Below are positions 24,360-35,399 of a DNA stretch of 64,000 bases, one piece after another; the stretch's first letter is position 1; every line of letters begins with the position of its first letter. The stretch is from Metridium senile (lineage: Eukaryota; Cnidaria; Anthozoa; Actiniaria; Metridiidae). The notes beneath the pieces are model-generated. The model was not told where the DNA came from, did not search any database, and saw only the letters and a program-made list of their open reading frames with translations. A program made the translations under genes and the position numbers. The stretch covers positions 10,959,655 through 11,023,654 of the forward strand of contig OX459104.1 in assembly GCA_949775045.1 (NCBI GenBank), read 5' to 3'.

Positions 24360-27130
24360 GTCCAATCCAATTAGGCATAAAGTTTGAACAAGTGTACAGC
24401 TTTGTCAGCAAAATCCCCGAACTTTAGCAAACAATAACACAATTAAGCGTAACGACTTATTGGAATTAAACAGATTTGTCATTTTTATTAATTGCTAGGT
24501 TCAAGTTCTTCATAATTTGATTTGATTTTTTCCAACCCTTAGCCTTTCAAACAATTGTGCTGCGCGTGAATGAATGACCCCAAAGTGTGAAACCATCGCA
24601 GTAGAAGGGAACGTTAAGAAACGATCATAGCTCGTCATGATCACTAAATTCGCCTAATTCTTATTAGATGTGGTTTGACCTGTAGTTCGACCTGTAGTTT
24701 CGACCTGTATTTGTCTGCATCAGTCAGGGGTCTGATAGGGTAAAAAAAAAACATTCATTAAACATTTATATTTTTGAATTTAAATAAATTTGTCATTTTT
24801 ATTGATTGTTACATTCAAATGTTCCATAATTTGATTTGATTTTTTTTCCAACTCTAGACTTTTACCAAACAATCAAATATACAAGGGTACCATCTTATTG
24901 AAATTATTAAAAAAAGTTTGCAATATTTATTCATTGCTATATTCGATTTAAATGTTTAATAATTTGATTTGTTTTTTCCCAGCGCTTGACAAACAATTAA
25001 TTAAATTAACAAGCGTACCAGCTTATTGAAATTACATAAATGAGTTCTGATTTATTATGAAATAGATACCAAGCTTTCGGCCATAAATTTACAGTGTTAC
25101 TTGTTTATTATTTTGCTGGTATTTGAACAGCTATTAATTAATATCGGCCGACTTTGATAGCTGTTTAAGGTAGTTCGGCCGTCATGGATTCCTTAGTTAA
25201 ATCTTTTTGAAACTTCTCATGTAATAAGAGCAAACTAAGAACATTTCAAAACTAAAATAAACGTAATTGGTCACCGTAGTCGTTTCGGAGATTTCGGTTT
25301 TTTTTTTGACAAAAATTAGAAACATAAAACGCTATTTATTCTATTTTTCCCGATAACAAACTTTTTAACATGCATTTCCAAAAGAAAGGCACTTTCCTAA
25401 CAAACATATTATTTACCATGTTTTACTCAAGAAAATCTTTTTGGCAAAAACCTGCTGCGAAAAGTACGTTCATGTCGAGAATTTTGATGCAAAAATAAAC
25501 TCAAACCGTGAATAATACAAAATTTTGCGCTCGAAAACCAAATCATTTTTATTTTACGGAATGAAAAGTTCTGATAAAGGAAATCCAACTATAAAATAGA
25601 AATTGAGTGACACCACGCTCTTTTCCGAGTTATAGCACGAAAACCCTTTAAAATTTTATTTCGGGAACCTGTTTTTGTCCGTGCAGGATTGATAACTAGT
25701 TCCCTATAAGATCATCGAAACAAACTTTAACATTTTTTGGTTCTTTGGTATCTTTAGAATCGATGTAAAGCTAATTATGACCAGTTTAATAATTAATTCT
25801 TGCCCAAAACACTAATTTATGTGACGCATTATAGTTCCAAAAGTCGACACCAAAACGACGCGGATTTGAACGCGAAAAAAAATCATGACTTAATTTAACG
25901 AAATATCTTGATTTCTCGTGAATGCGGGTCTGAATTCAGAAGATTTTTTTACATTTTTTTGCATAACGTTCCCATGATTTTCAAATCGGAAAATAATAAA
26001 AGCTACAAAACGAGATTATGTGAGTTTTACGTACAACGGCTGCATGGGTCCCGAACTACCTCGAAGGCCCACTATCGACCCTGATTCTTTGCAGCCGTTT
26101 GTTTTTGTTTCGAAATAGAGTTAATGTTAAATTGAAACCTCCGGTGCAGGTTCTTGGAGCTTTTTTTCTTTTCATTCTAAGATTTTATCTTCAGATCAGT
26201 TGGTAATTAAATCTGCTTTTAACCTTTTGCCATAAAAATTACACATCTTCTAGAAAAGATATTCAAGAATGATATGAAATAATTTGTTTGCACTAGATAA
26301 GTTAATAATTTGTGCGATATTTTAATTAACGCAAGTGCGCTAGTTTGACTAAAATTCGATTATTCTGAATAACTGTTCGTGATATTTTTTATTTGTTTTT
26401 TAATCGTTTTAGAAGAATACAATAAACAACCAGACAAAGTTTCAGCATAATTCACGGAACCAAAGCACAGCTATATGAACTGAATTGAAGTAAACTTCAT
26501 ATATAACCATAACATTAAAAATTATCTAGTTGACTTTGTTTGATAAATCCTTATATTCCTGCAAAGTTTGATAAAATTCTAACTTGTAATTTTCAACTAG
26601 AAAATTTTTTAACTTGCCGATTTTGGGGACTCATTTATGCCGGGTCTTCCAAAAACCATCAAATGTCGAAAGATAAAATAAAATAAAGTAGGGATTCGAA
26701 GCCAGTGAACTAGTACTCCGGAGAACATTTTCTTGAGATAAAAATATAAGCACTGCAAAAAAATTGACTGAATTACGGTTTTATTGACTTTTTTAAAACA
26801 CAATTCTGACAATTTTATATTAAACTAGACTCTGTTAGCAGGGTGGACTCGTGCCCCAGCTGAAAAACGTCTATGATTGTACATTTGCTACGGGATTGAT
26901 AGGGACAGTTTTTTTTTCTATATCTCTACATAGGCAGTAATTGCAATAATTAATCTTGTGGTTAAGACCCTTGTACACACATTTGGTGGAACCATGATAA
27001 AAAATTTTGGGCAACTTAATTCCAATACTACATTTTGTTTTATTATTTCCCACCCTGCTAGTAATTTTATTCCTGTATATATATATTCTTGTTCTACAAT
27101 GGCACCTATCATCTTCATCAATGTATAGTT
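24360..27130. other. Upstream of ependymin-related copy A; no gene recognised
   Basis: The first 150 bp are the conserved promoter block. The rest is AT-rich with no open frame above about 70 codons and no domain. An imperfectly repeated block (AATTTGTCATTTTTATTGATTG and TTCATAATTTGATTTGATTTTTT words) recurs at 24475-25000. Confidence 0.5.
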
Positions 27131-27139
27131 TTTTACCCA

Positions 27140-27179
27140 GAACGCTTTCCAAACTAAAGTGTCCCTTTCCAAAATAGCG
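27140..27179. repeat. Left half of a perfect 40-bp inverted match
   Basis: GAACGCTTTCCAAACTAAAG followed by TGTCCCTTTCCAAAATAGCG is the exact reverse complement of 34026-34065. Confidence 0.8.
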
Positions 27180-27404
27180 ATTTTCATTAAAATCATATAG
27201 TTTTCGACTGGCACTATTTATTGAGTGATGTTTTTTCTTTGTTTTCCCCTGGACAAGTAAAAAAAAATGAAATAAACGTATTTCTTTAATGGATTGATTA
27301 TGCTTTAAGGCTTTTTATTGAATAACTTCTGCATATATTTTGAGGTATACATAATTTTCTTATTTCCCTTTGGACATCAATTTTATTCTATATGATACGG
27401 GCAT

Positions 27405-27784
27405 ATAACACCGCAACTTGTCTAGTTCTATGATGCGGCAATACCGCAACTTGTTTGGTTCTATGATGCGGTAATACCGCAACTTGTTTGGTTCCATGAT
27501 GCGGTAATACCGCAACTTGTTTGGTTCTATGATGCGGTAATACCGCAACTTGTTTGGTTCCATGATGCGGTAATACCGCAACTTGTTTGGTTCTATGATG
27601 CGGTAATACCGCACCTTGTCTAGTTCTATGATGCGGGAATACCGCAACTTGTCTAGTTCTATGATGCGGGAATACCGCAGCTTGTTTAGTTCTATGATGC
27701 GGTAATACCGCAACTTGTCTAGTTCTATGATGCGGGAATACCGCAACTTGTTTAGTTCTATGATGCGGTAATCCTGCGCCTTGT
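27405..27784 (-). repeat. 33-bp minisatellite, left array
   Basis: About 11 units of CGCAACTTGTTTGGTTCTAT plus GATGCGGTAATAC. Each unit holds the palindrome GCGGTAATACCGC. Same repeat, opposite orientation, as 33028-33552. The period is divisible by three, which creates an open frame without meaning. Confidence 0.92.
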
Positions 27785-27829
27785 AGAATCTCTACTATGA
27801 TTAATCAAAAATGACATTTCGAGCTTCAC

Positions 27830-28105
27830 CCACCAGAACTCAACTACAACCAATCAGCCATCTTGTTCTCAATCTGTCTTCTAGTGTTTAATTCTTCAAA
27901 TGCAGCTTTTTGTAGTAGGAAAAAATCAAAATTTTGGGACGTAAGCACTCCCAAATGTTTTGTTAAAAGGAGCTTGAATAAAACAGGCAAAAAGCAATGA
28001 GTTTCTCCTCAGAGTGGTATATGCATCAATCATTTATAGACTTCATTTTGCTTGTGTATTCTTGTACTGTGATGTAGCGCTGTCTAGATTTAAAAGGCAA
28101 GAAAA
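27830..28105 (+). pseudogene. Inverted duplicate of the short ORF exon, probably decayed
   Basis: This stretch matches 29500-29780 in reverse orientation, including the GCCATCTTGTT segment at its start and the stretch VVYASIIY...FLYCDVALSRFK from 28014. The start codon is GTG instead of ATG, and the donor GTAAG has become GCAAG. These two changes would disable the copy, unless it uses a GC-AG intron. A matching acceptor-like TTTCTAG follows near 28155, again giving an in-frame stop (TGA). Confidence 0.3.
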
Positions 28106-28574
28106 TGATATAAACAACTAAAACATAAGAAGATCTTGTAATTAAATGTGTTTCTAGATGATAATACTGCATGTCAATGTATTTGTTTAAAACCCATTAT
28201 AACAACATTTTCGATATATAACACACGTTCTCATTGGCTGATGACCATGTTTATATCAGAGTTCAGAGAGTTCATGACAATCTGACTGGCTCCTGACTCT
28301 TTACAAACATAATATAGGAAAGTTGATGCTGATTTTTGTTTCTTCTCAAAAATGTTAATAAAGAATGAATTATGTTTAACAAATAGAGCAAGAAGCAATC
28401 TTGAGTACAGAGAGTGTTTTTCTTGCTTTTCAAGTGCTCTACATATCGCTCTCCTGGCATGTTTTACATTTCATAAACAAATATGATAAAATGACATAGT
28501 ACTTCCCAGGGACAGCAAGCTTTCTTACATAGATATGTAATTTTGCTAATGTTAACAACACTGCTTCTATCCTA

Positions 28575-28927
28575 CCCGGAGTATCCAATCGATGATAATC
28601 GATCATCGAAAATCAATCGATCAATCAATATCAATCAATATAATTAGATAATTGATATCGATTGATATTGGTCCATCGATGATCAATCGATAGGTCACAA
28701 AGATCTTTGTCATCGATTGATAATCGATATACTAAATTGTTATTGATTATCAATCGATATCTAAATTGTCATCAAATGTCAATCGATACCGGCTAAATTG
28801 TCATCGCTCAATCCATGAAGGTCAAAGATTTTTGCCATCGATTGATCATCGATTTTCAATATCAATCGATAAATTGATATTGATTGTTATATCGTTTTTA
28901 TCGATTTCATCGATTGGATACTCCGGG
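28575..28927. mobile_element. TCGAT-rich MITE, copy 1
   Basis: Ends CCCGGAGTATCCAATCGATG and CATCGATTGGATACTCCGGG; flanked by TATCCTA (left) and TATCCGA (right), a 7-bp target duplication with one mismatch. The body is largely built of ATCGATTGAT-type words and can fold on itself in many ways. Confidence 0.85.
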
Positions 28928-29448
28928 TATCCGATTATTATTAGGTCGGTGTCTAATAGGTGGATTTCTATAACTACAAACTGTTGCCTCAATGGGCAAA
29001 AATATTATAATTTTTTTGATAAATGATTTATCTTTAATCAGAATACTCCTAAAGCAGTAAATACTATACTAGAAGATATAAAATAAAATAAATACAGTAT
29101 ATATTTAATGGATTACAAGAATATAAAAATAATTTATAAATACTTATCTACTGTACATAAATTAAGAATACAATTGAAATATAATTATATAAATGAATAA
29201 GTCAAGATTATATGATTCCTTGTTATATCTAATAAATGTATTGTCAATTTGGTTTTGGGGCAAAGTAGCTACATATAAAACACTTCATGACTGATATAAA
29301 CAAAACAGACTGATCACTCGAAACCAGTTAGTTGTTTAGCACAATTATAAATCCACTGTCCCTGGATTGGAAGGAACTTTACACGGTCAGTTTATCGCAT
29401 TTCCTTAAGTTTATAAGGTTTCGAACCAATAAATCTACGATAGTATTA

Positions 29449-29780
29449 TCTGTAAACACATTTAATTACAAAATTCTACCATAATTTGGGTTGTTTGTAT
29501 CATTTTCTTACCTTTTAAAACGAAGCAGCGCCACATCACAGTACAAGAAAATACAAGCGAACTGAAGTCCATAAATGATCGAGGCATACACCATTTCTAT
29601 TGTCTTTTTTTGCCTCTGCTATTCCTTTTCCTTTCAACAAAACGTTTGTGAGTACTTAGCCTTCAAAATATTCAATTTTTTGACCATAAAAAGCTGTATT
29701 CTACGAACTAAACACTGAGAGATGCATTCAAAACAAGATGGCCGGTCGTTTGTACCTCTGTTTTAGCGGGCAAAGTTCAA
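29449..29780 (-). CDS. Possible short ORF exon (28 codons) with downstream splice sites
   Basis: On the minus strand an ATG at 29594 opens a hydrophobic reading frame (MVYASIIYGLQ...YCDVALLRFK) that reaches a good donor AG/GTAAGA at 29512. The next acceptor-like site (TTTACAG) is at 29450, and joining them gives an immediate TAA, so the peptide would be 28 aa, mostly one membrane-type helix. An inverted, diverged copy lies at 27830-28105. The region upstream (29735-29880) has CCAAT and AAGATGGCCG (YY1-like) motifs, compatible with a promoter. It could instead be a fragment of a longer protein or a noncoding transcript. The reason to list it is the substitution pattern described in the findings. 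Confidence 0.25.
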
Positions 29781-30358
29781 ATTGACAGCTTTAGCCAATC
29801 ACAGTCGAGAATAGCGAGCGGTGTTTTCCATATATGGTACTCGTTCCAGTTCGTTTGGCCGCGTAAGTCACATGTATGGCCGCCATTTTGTTTGGTTGTG
29901 TTGTATGGTTCTCTGAAGACGTACTTTTAGCTGCTTTTAAAGAGATGTTCAAGTTATTTTGTGTTATAAAGCTGTAAAGAAGACCTCGACATGGCTTAGT
30001 TATCGTGAATGGGTTTCACAAAAGGTTTGTAAACCGTTCAATTACAGTTATTATAGGAGTATGCTTAATCAATCGACTCGATGATTTCAACCGCTATATA
30101 CACATTGTTATCTTGCTTAATTTTGTATTAGAATCTGACAGACTTCAATGTTTAATATGATTGTAATCTTTAAAATATAGTGATTATGTTGGATCTGAAA
30201 ATAATTTTAATCTACCGACTGTTACCTATAAGTTATATTCTAAGATTTACATAAACATATAAACTTGATATAATTTTTTCGTCGGCTGATTTAATATATT
30301 TGTTTGATTTGTTTTTATACTTTTGGTATCTATAAAGTGTGATTTTGTTTATTTACAG

Positions 30359-30481
30359 GTTTTGTTATCTTCAGGCCTGTAGAAGAAGGATCAGAAAACA
30401 AGAGTTAAGACTTGTGTCACCACATAAGGATAAGCCGCTTATGTGTATCATATGATAGATTTCTAGACTCTAGATTTGTTG
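30359..30481 (+). other. Possible noncoding exon
   Basis: A strong acceptor (polypyrimidine tract then TTTACAG, ending 30358) and a near-consensus donor (TTG/GTGAGTAAG at 30482) bound 123 bases with stops in all frames I checked. A weaker possible first exon, 29880-30024, lies just downstream of the CCAAT/YY1-like region and ends at an AAAAG/GTTTGT donor. Together they could be a spliced noncoding RNA or a 5' UTR transcribed rightwards, opposite to the short ORF on the minus strand. Only the splice-site quality supports this. Confidence 0.2.
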
Positions 30482-30566
30482 GTGAGTAAGCTCATAAAAA
30501 AGATAGATACTTTATTGAGCTTAACATACTGTAGCTGCTTTAAGAGCTGAATTAGATTAAGAATTT

Positions 30567-31175
30567 CCCGGAGTATCCAATCGATGATAATCGATCATCA
30601 GAAAATCAATCGATATCAATCAATATAATTAGATAATTGATATCGATTGATATTGGTCAATCGATGATCAATCGATAGATCACAAAGATTTTTGTCATCG
30701 ATTGATAATCGATATACTAAATTGTTATTGATTATATAGAGGATATTACATGGGCGCGCGGAGATATGAATTTAGATAAGCGAATGAGTGGGATATCTTT
30801 TCAACACGAGAAGATAAAATTCATATCTCCAAGCGCACATGTAATGTTCTGTTTATTATATAACAGATTGAAGAAAAAAAAAAAAAGTTGAAAGTTGATT
30901 GGTTGAGAGTGATATCACACATGTGCGATATCTTCATGACTAGGATAGGCTTTTTATCTAGTTGATATCACTCGGTATACCACTATATGTTATATAATAA
31001 CAATTGATATCTAAATTGTCATCGAATGTCAATCGATACCGGCTAAATTGTCATCCCTCAATCCATGAAGGTCACAAAGATTTTCACCATCGATTGATCA
31101 TCGATTTCCAATATCAATCGATATCGATTGATATCGTGATATCGATTATCAATTTCATTGATTGGATACTCCGGC
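30567..31175. mobile_element. TCGAT-rich MITE, copy 2, with a nested insertion
   Basis: Same family and orientation as 28575-28927, with a perfect 7-bp target duplication AGAATTT at 30560-30566 and 31176-31182. Interrupted at 30739-30989 by another element. Confidence 0.85.
30739..30989. mobile_element. Element nested in TCGAT-rich MITE copy 2
   Basis: 251 bp flanked by TTATATA direct repeats. It has two inner inverted pairs: ATGGGCGCGCGGAGATATGAA against TTCATATCTCCAAGCGCACAT, and GTGATATCACACATGTGCGATATC-type palindromes. Its boundaries are given by comparison with copy 1, which lacks it. Confidence 0.75.
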
Positions 31176-33020
31176 AGAATTTACAAACATGCCATTAGCA
31201 TTGATTTTTTTATTTCAAGGTCTTTCTATATTTGAGCTATGTCTGTTTAAGGCCCAATGCTAGCATTTTGGTTGTTGTCAAATTCTGTACAGACTTCTTC
31301 AACTGATTAGCCAATGAACATTTAGCAACAGAAATTTACAACTTGCTTACTCACAATTAAAAGATGACTTGACATTTTTATCTCGAATGATTTTCTATTT
31401 TAAAATTATATTAGGAATCCTGGCAATTTTCAAACCACAGAGAATCTGTGAAACCTAAAAGACATTGGAATGTTGTGTTAAAAAAAACACCATCCAAAAT
31501 CAATGACATAATTATTTCCTTTTGGATTATAATTGTTGATGATTCTAAATTTGTGTAAAACAGTCAATTCAAAAAACATTGTCGTGAACGGGTTTCAAGT
31601 CTACGTGACAAAACCAAAAGGTTGCATGGGTTAATCACAGAAGATTATTCATAATAAGTTGATTGAGTGCACTTTGTATTACAGTAAATAAGATAGTGGC
31701 AAACAACAATGCATCTTTGAGTGTTTGTTTGCGGGTCTTAGAAAATAATTAAATAAGAGTCATTATGACTCTTATTCTGCGAAGGATATATCTCTACTTT
31801 TGAAAGCGTTGATTCATTCAAAGATTATTTATTATACGGTCTCATATTGTATCACATAGATACTGTATGCATTTCCCCTCTTTTGTGATTTTTTACCATG
31901 CATGCAAACTTTCGGTCTTGTCGCATAGACTTGAAGCCTGTTGACGACAATGTTTTTTTGAAATGACTGTATACAGCTACATTCAAGACCATTTTCGTAC
32001 CCAGATCCTTCTCGGTTTCCCAACGGAAAATCGAAGGCTCTGGTTGGAGACAAATGAGTCTTTGATTTGATTAGTTCAAAAATGTTAACTGAGGTCAGAA
32101 TTCCCTGAGCATGTGCATATCGTACGACCCAGATTCTAGGTCTTCTGCTATCGTCTCCAACCAGAGCCTTCGATTTTCTGTTGGGAAACTGAGAAGGATC
32201 TGGGTATTTAAAAGCTATTGTTTATATGAAAGCCTGTCTCATACAAATAAAAATACACTTTGCTACATGTAAAATATTACACTTGACAAAACTTACAACT
32301 ACATCATCACCAAGTGACAATCATCTACAAAAAATGTACCGAGTTTAATGCTACAGGATATGTATTCATTTTAGCACAGAAATGTATCACTCATAAGTCC
32401 CAAGGAATCAAAGGAAACTGTTGCAGAGAACATTTCCAATATGTTGGAAAAAGTAGAGGAAATACTTTAGCATAATAATTATGATATATCAAGTTTTTAT
32501 TTAATGCCATATTACAGCGCAAAGCCAAAAAGTATGACCGGTGATAATTTATTCATATTTTCTCTACAACTTTTCGATCAACTCCTCTAGATTAAATTTC
32601 AACATTTCTCACTGTGAATAACAAGACAAGAATGATGTTAATCTTCAAATTAATTTTGATGTTGAAATAGCAAGAATGAAGTCCATTTGAATCTATATAA
32701 AGCAGCTACAGACAAACATGTCAAAAGAATGTGAATAAATTATCTGTGGTCACACTTTTGGGCTTTGCACTGTAACAGTAATTTAAACCGGCACAACTTA
32801 TAGTTTTTGTTTAATGTGCTTATGACAGAAAATGTTTTCTGGTTGTATTATAAAATTCATTACTTGAAGTGCACAATTTAAAACTGGAGGCAATTTCTTT
32901 AAAAATTAAATGACGATTTTACACATTTATCAAAATGTTGTTTAATAAACTTTAAAAAGGCATATTAAGCTATTGTAGAAAAAATATTCATGTCATAGGC
33001 ACTTAAAATTTAGAACTAAA
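31176..33020. other. No gene recognised
   Basis: AT-rich DNA with one foldback element (31999-32205). No open frame or splice pattern that I can support. Confidence 0.4.
31999..32205. mobile_element. Foldback element
   Basis: ACCCAGATCCTTCTCGGTTT mirrors AAACTGAGAAGGATCTGGGT, and CGAAGGCTCTGGTTGGAGAC mirrors GTCTCCAACCAGAGCCTTCG; about 100 bp of loop. Confidence 0.75.
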
Positions 33021-33027
33021 GAAGTTT

Positions 33028-33552
33028 CGATATTCCCGCATCATAGAACTAGACAAGGTGCGGTATTCCCGCATCATAGAACTTAACATGTTGCGGTATT
33101 ACCGCATCAAAGAACTAAACAAGTTGCGGTATTCCCGCATCATAGAACTAGACAAGGTGCGGTATTCCCGCATCATAGAACTTAACATGTTGCGGTATTC
33201 CCGCATCATAGAACCAAACAAGTTGCGGTATTCCCGCATCATGGAACTAGACAAGGTGCGGTATTCCCGCATCATAGAACTAAACAAGTTGCGGTATTCC
33301 CGCATCATAGAACTAGACAAGTTGCGGTATTCCCGCATCATAGAACTAGACAAGGTGCGGTATTACCGCATCATAGAACTACACAAGTTGCGGTATTACC
33401 GCATCATAGAACTACACAAGTTGCGGTATTACCGCATCATAGAACCAAACAAGTTGCGGTATTACCGCATCATAGAACTACACAAGTTGCGGTATTACCG
33501 CATCATAGAACCAAACAAGTTGCGGTATTCCCGCACCATAGAACCACACATC
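33028..33552 (+). repeat. 33-bp minisatellite, right array
   Basis: About 16 units of GCGGTATTCCCGCATCATAG plus AACTAGACAAGGT and variants, the inverse of the left array. Palindromic cores GCGGTATTACCGC and GCGGTATTCCCGC both occur; variants form runs, with the AC-type clustered at the right end. Confidence 0.92.
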
Positions 33553-34025
33553 CTATAAAATGTCAAAGTTTGTTGAATAAGATTATGTGCTGTCAAAAAA
33601 TTCTCAAGAGTAAGTAATGATTTGAGGATACAGCAAAAAATAATCATATTTTATAAACTCAAAAAGGTACGCAGTTGTAAAATATATAAAAAATCAAAAA
33701 TGTATCTAGTAAAGTTGACGTTAAGTAGAGATTACATAGTTTAATAGAAGTAATTTAAAAAAAACTTGAAATGCAGCAAAAAATAATTGATTTGGAGGCA
33801 AGTATTGTTCCTGTTTTATCAACACAGTTAGAATTATAGTGAAATTAGTATAATAAAATATGTTGTTGTTCACTTCCATTTGTCTGTTTTTTGTTGTACA
33901 AATTTACGAGAATGGGGATTTGGGCGTTTTTTTGCTGGATGGGTAATTAGTCAAGGCCAAATATGTATGTTTTTTGCGGTGTGTGTCAAAGTTTTAACTA
34001 AAAAATGGCACTTTTCCTCTGAAAA

Positions 34026-34065
34026 CGCTATTTTGGAAAGGGACACTTTAGTTTGGAAAGCGTTC
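34026..34065. repeat. Right half of a perfect 40-bp inverted match
   Basis: Exact reverse complement of 27140-27179; the match decays quickly on both sides. The two halves bracket the two 33-bp minisatellite arrays. Confidence 0.8.
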
Positions 34066-34697
34066 CAGATGAAATGCACAAATATTATGTATGTTTATTA
34101 CATTTATTTTAATATATTTCCTTATAGTCCTTCTTATAGCTTTTTTTCTTAAAGAAAGCACGGGTAAGCTGTTTCACAGGTAGTCTGCTTGGTTCACGGT
34201 CTCGTTGAAATGTATGGGAGGGTACGTTTTGATGTTTATTGTAGTATATGCTTACAAACTTATCATGGCGTGATCTACAGATCTTTATTGGTATCAATAA
34301 TGTATTTTTTCACTTACTTTTACAGACAATTGAAATGCTTCTGAGAAACAATCATCAAAGCTTACATTTAGATATATCACATAGTATACATATAAAGTAG
34401 TTTAAAAAGAAGAATGAAAAACAGAAAAAATTGAAATAACAGATTGAAAAAAAAATTTAAAATAAAATAACAAAATTGAAATAACAGAGGATACAATATT
34501 AACTACAATTTTTGTAACAAAAAACTTGAATATTTAAAACAATATGAGCTTTATTCTTGAGCTTTATATTTATGAGTTTTGTGAGTTATTGACATCACAA
34601 TCAAGTTTCAGTAGAGCGCATAAATTTAACATAATAGTCAATACAATAAAAATAGCAAATAAAAAAGTCACCTTTCCATTGTTGCAATTGTGACTGT

Positions 34698-34703
34698 TTT
34701 TAT
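34698..34703 (-). terminator. Poly(A) signal of the candidate two-exon gene
   Basis: AATAAA on the minus strand 20 bp after the TAA at 34723. Short spacing, but usual for compact invertebrate 3' UTRs. Confidence 0.4.
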
Positions 34704-34722
34704 TAACATCATGAGTAAGCAT

Positions 34723-35392
34723 TTAATATAATGAATCCAAGATGTTTTGTTTACCATATTTAACAACCTTCGGCAGATCGAGCACACTTTTGCTCTCTTC
34801 GTTAATGGCTGCTACATGAACAGCCACTGTTGGGACAGTTCCCTTACGAATGGAAGAGGTGGCGACGTTATTAATTTTGCTGGTCTCTTCGTTTTTTTCT
34901 GCTAGGACAGCTCCGTCACGAATGGAAGGGCTAGCGACCATATTAATGCTGGTCTGTTCGGATTTAGCACCTGGGAGAGCTCCCTTACGAATGGAAGGGG
35001 TATTCTTGAGTTACCTTGGACGATAAAGTGGGCAATAAATAACCATTACCAGAAATCGAAGACATGTGACGTCACCGCATGCTAAAGTTAGATTTGTGGC
35101 ATTTAAAAATGGCCGCTCAGAATTACTGATAAATGTATGGGCTCAGAAAGAAAATGTCTAATATATTTGCTAAATATCATTGTACTATCGATGCCGCCTT
35201 TTAACTTTTAACTCGAGTATAAGTTCTATTCATTTATGCAAGTTACTTTTGATTTAGTTTTCTCAATATGCAGCACAAAGGAATAACATTATTGAGAAAT
35301 AATTGCTTTACTTTAGTCTGTATTTCAGCGAAACATGTGTAATTTACCTTGTGTTCAGCATCGTCTGCTATCAATAGTTTACATGGATCCAT
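34723..35392 (-). CDS. Candidate two-exon gene encoding a 108-aa repeat protein of unknown function
   Basis: Proposed minus-strand exons are 35392-35348 (MDPCKLLIADDAEHK, donor GTAAAT) and 35004-34723 (stop TAA), joined in phase 0. The second exon has about two and a half copies of a 23-24-residue repeat, beginning PSIRKGALPGAK, PSIRDGAVLAEK and SSIRKGTVPTVA, and ends LPKVVKYGKQNILDSLY. An AATAAA on the minus strand (34703-34698) lies about 20 bp after the stop, which supports a real 3' terminal exon. The exon-1 frame is also open upstream of the ATG back to a possible acceptor near 35425, so exon 1 might be internal and the true start further upstream. No signal peptide or membrane segment. 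I do not recognise the family; the protein is basic and low in hydrophobic content, with no cysteines after exon 1. Confidence 0.4.
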
Positions 35393-35399
35393 CCTTGCC

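Noticed and set aside
27360..33558. 128- and 166-codon frames made of RYYRIIEPNKL-type repeats
   Set aside because: 33-bp minisatellite arrays; no start context, no flanking unique coding sequence.
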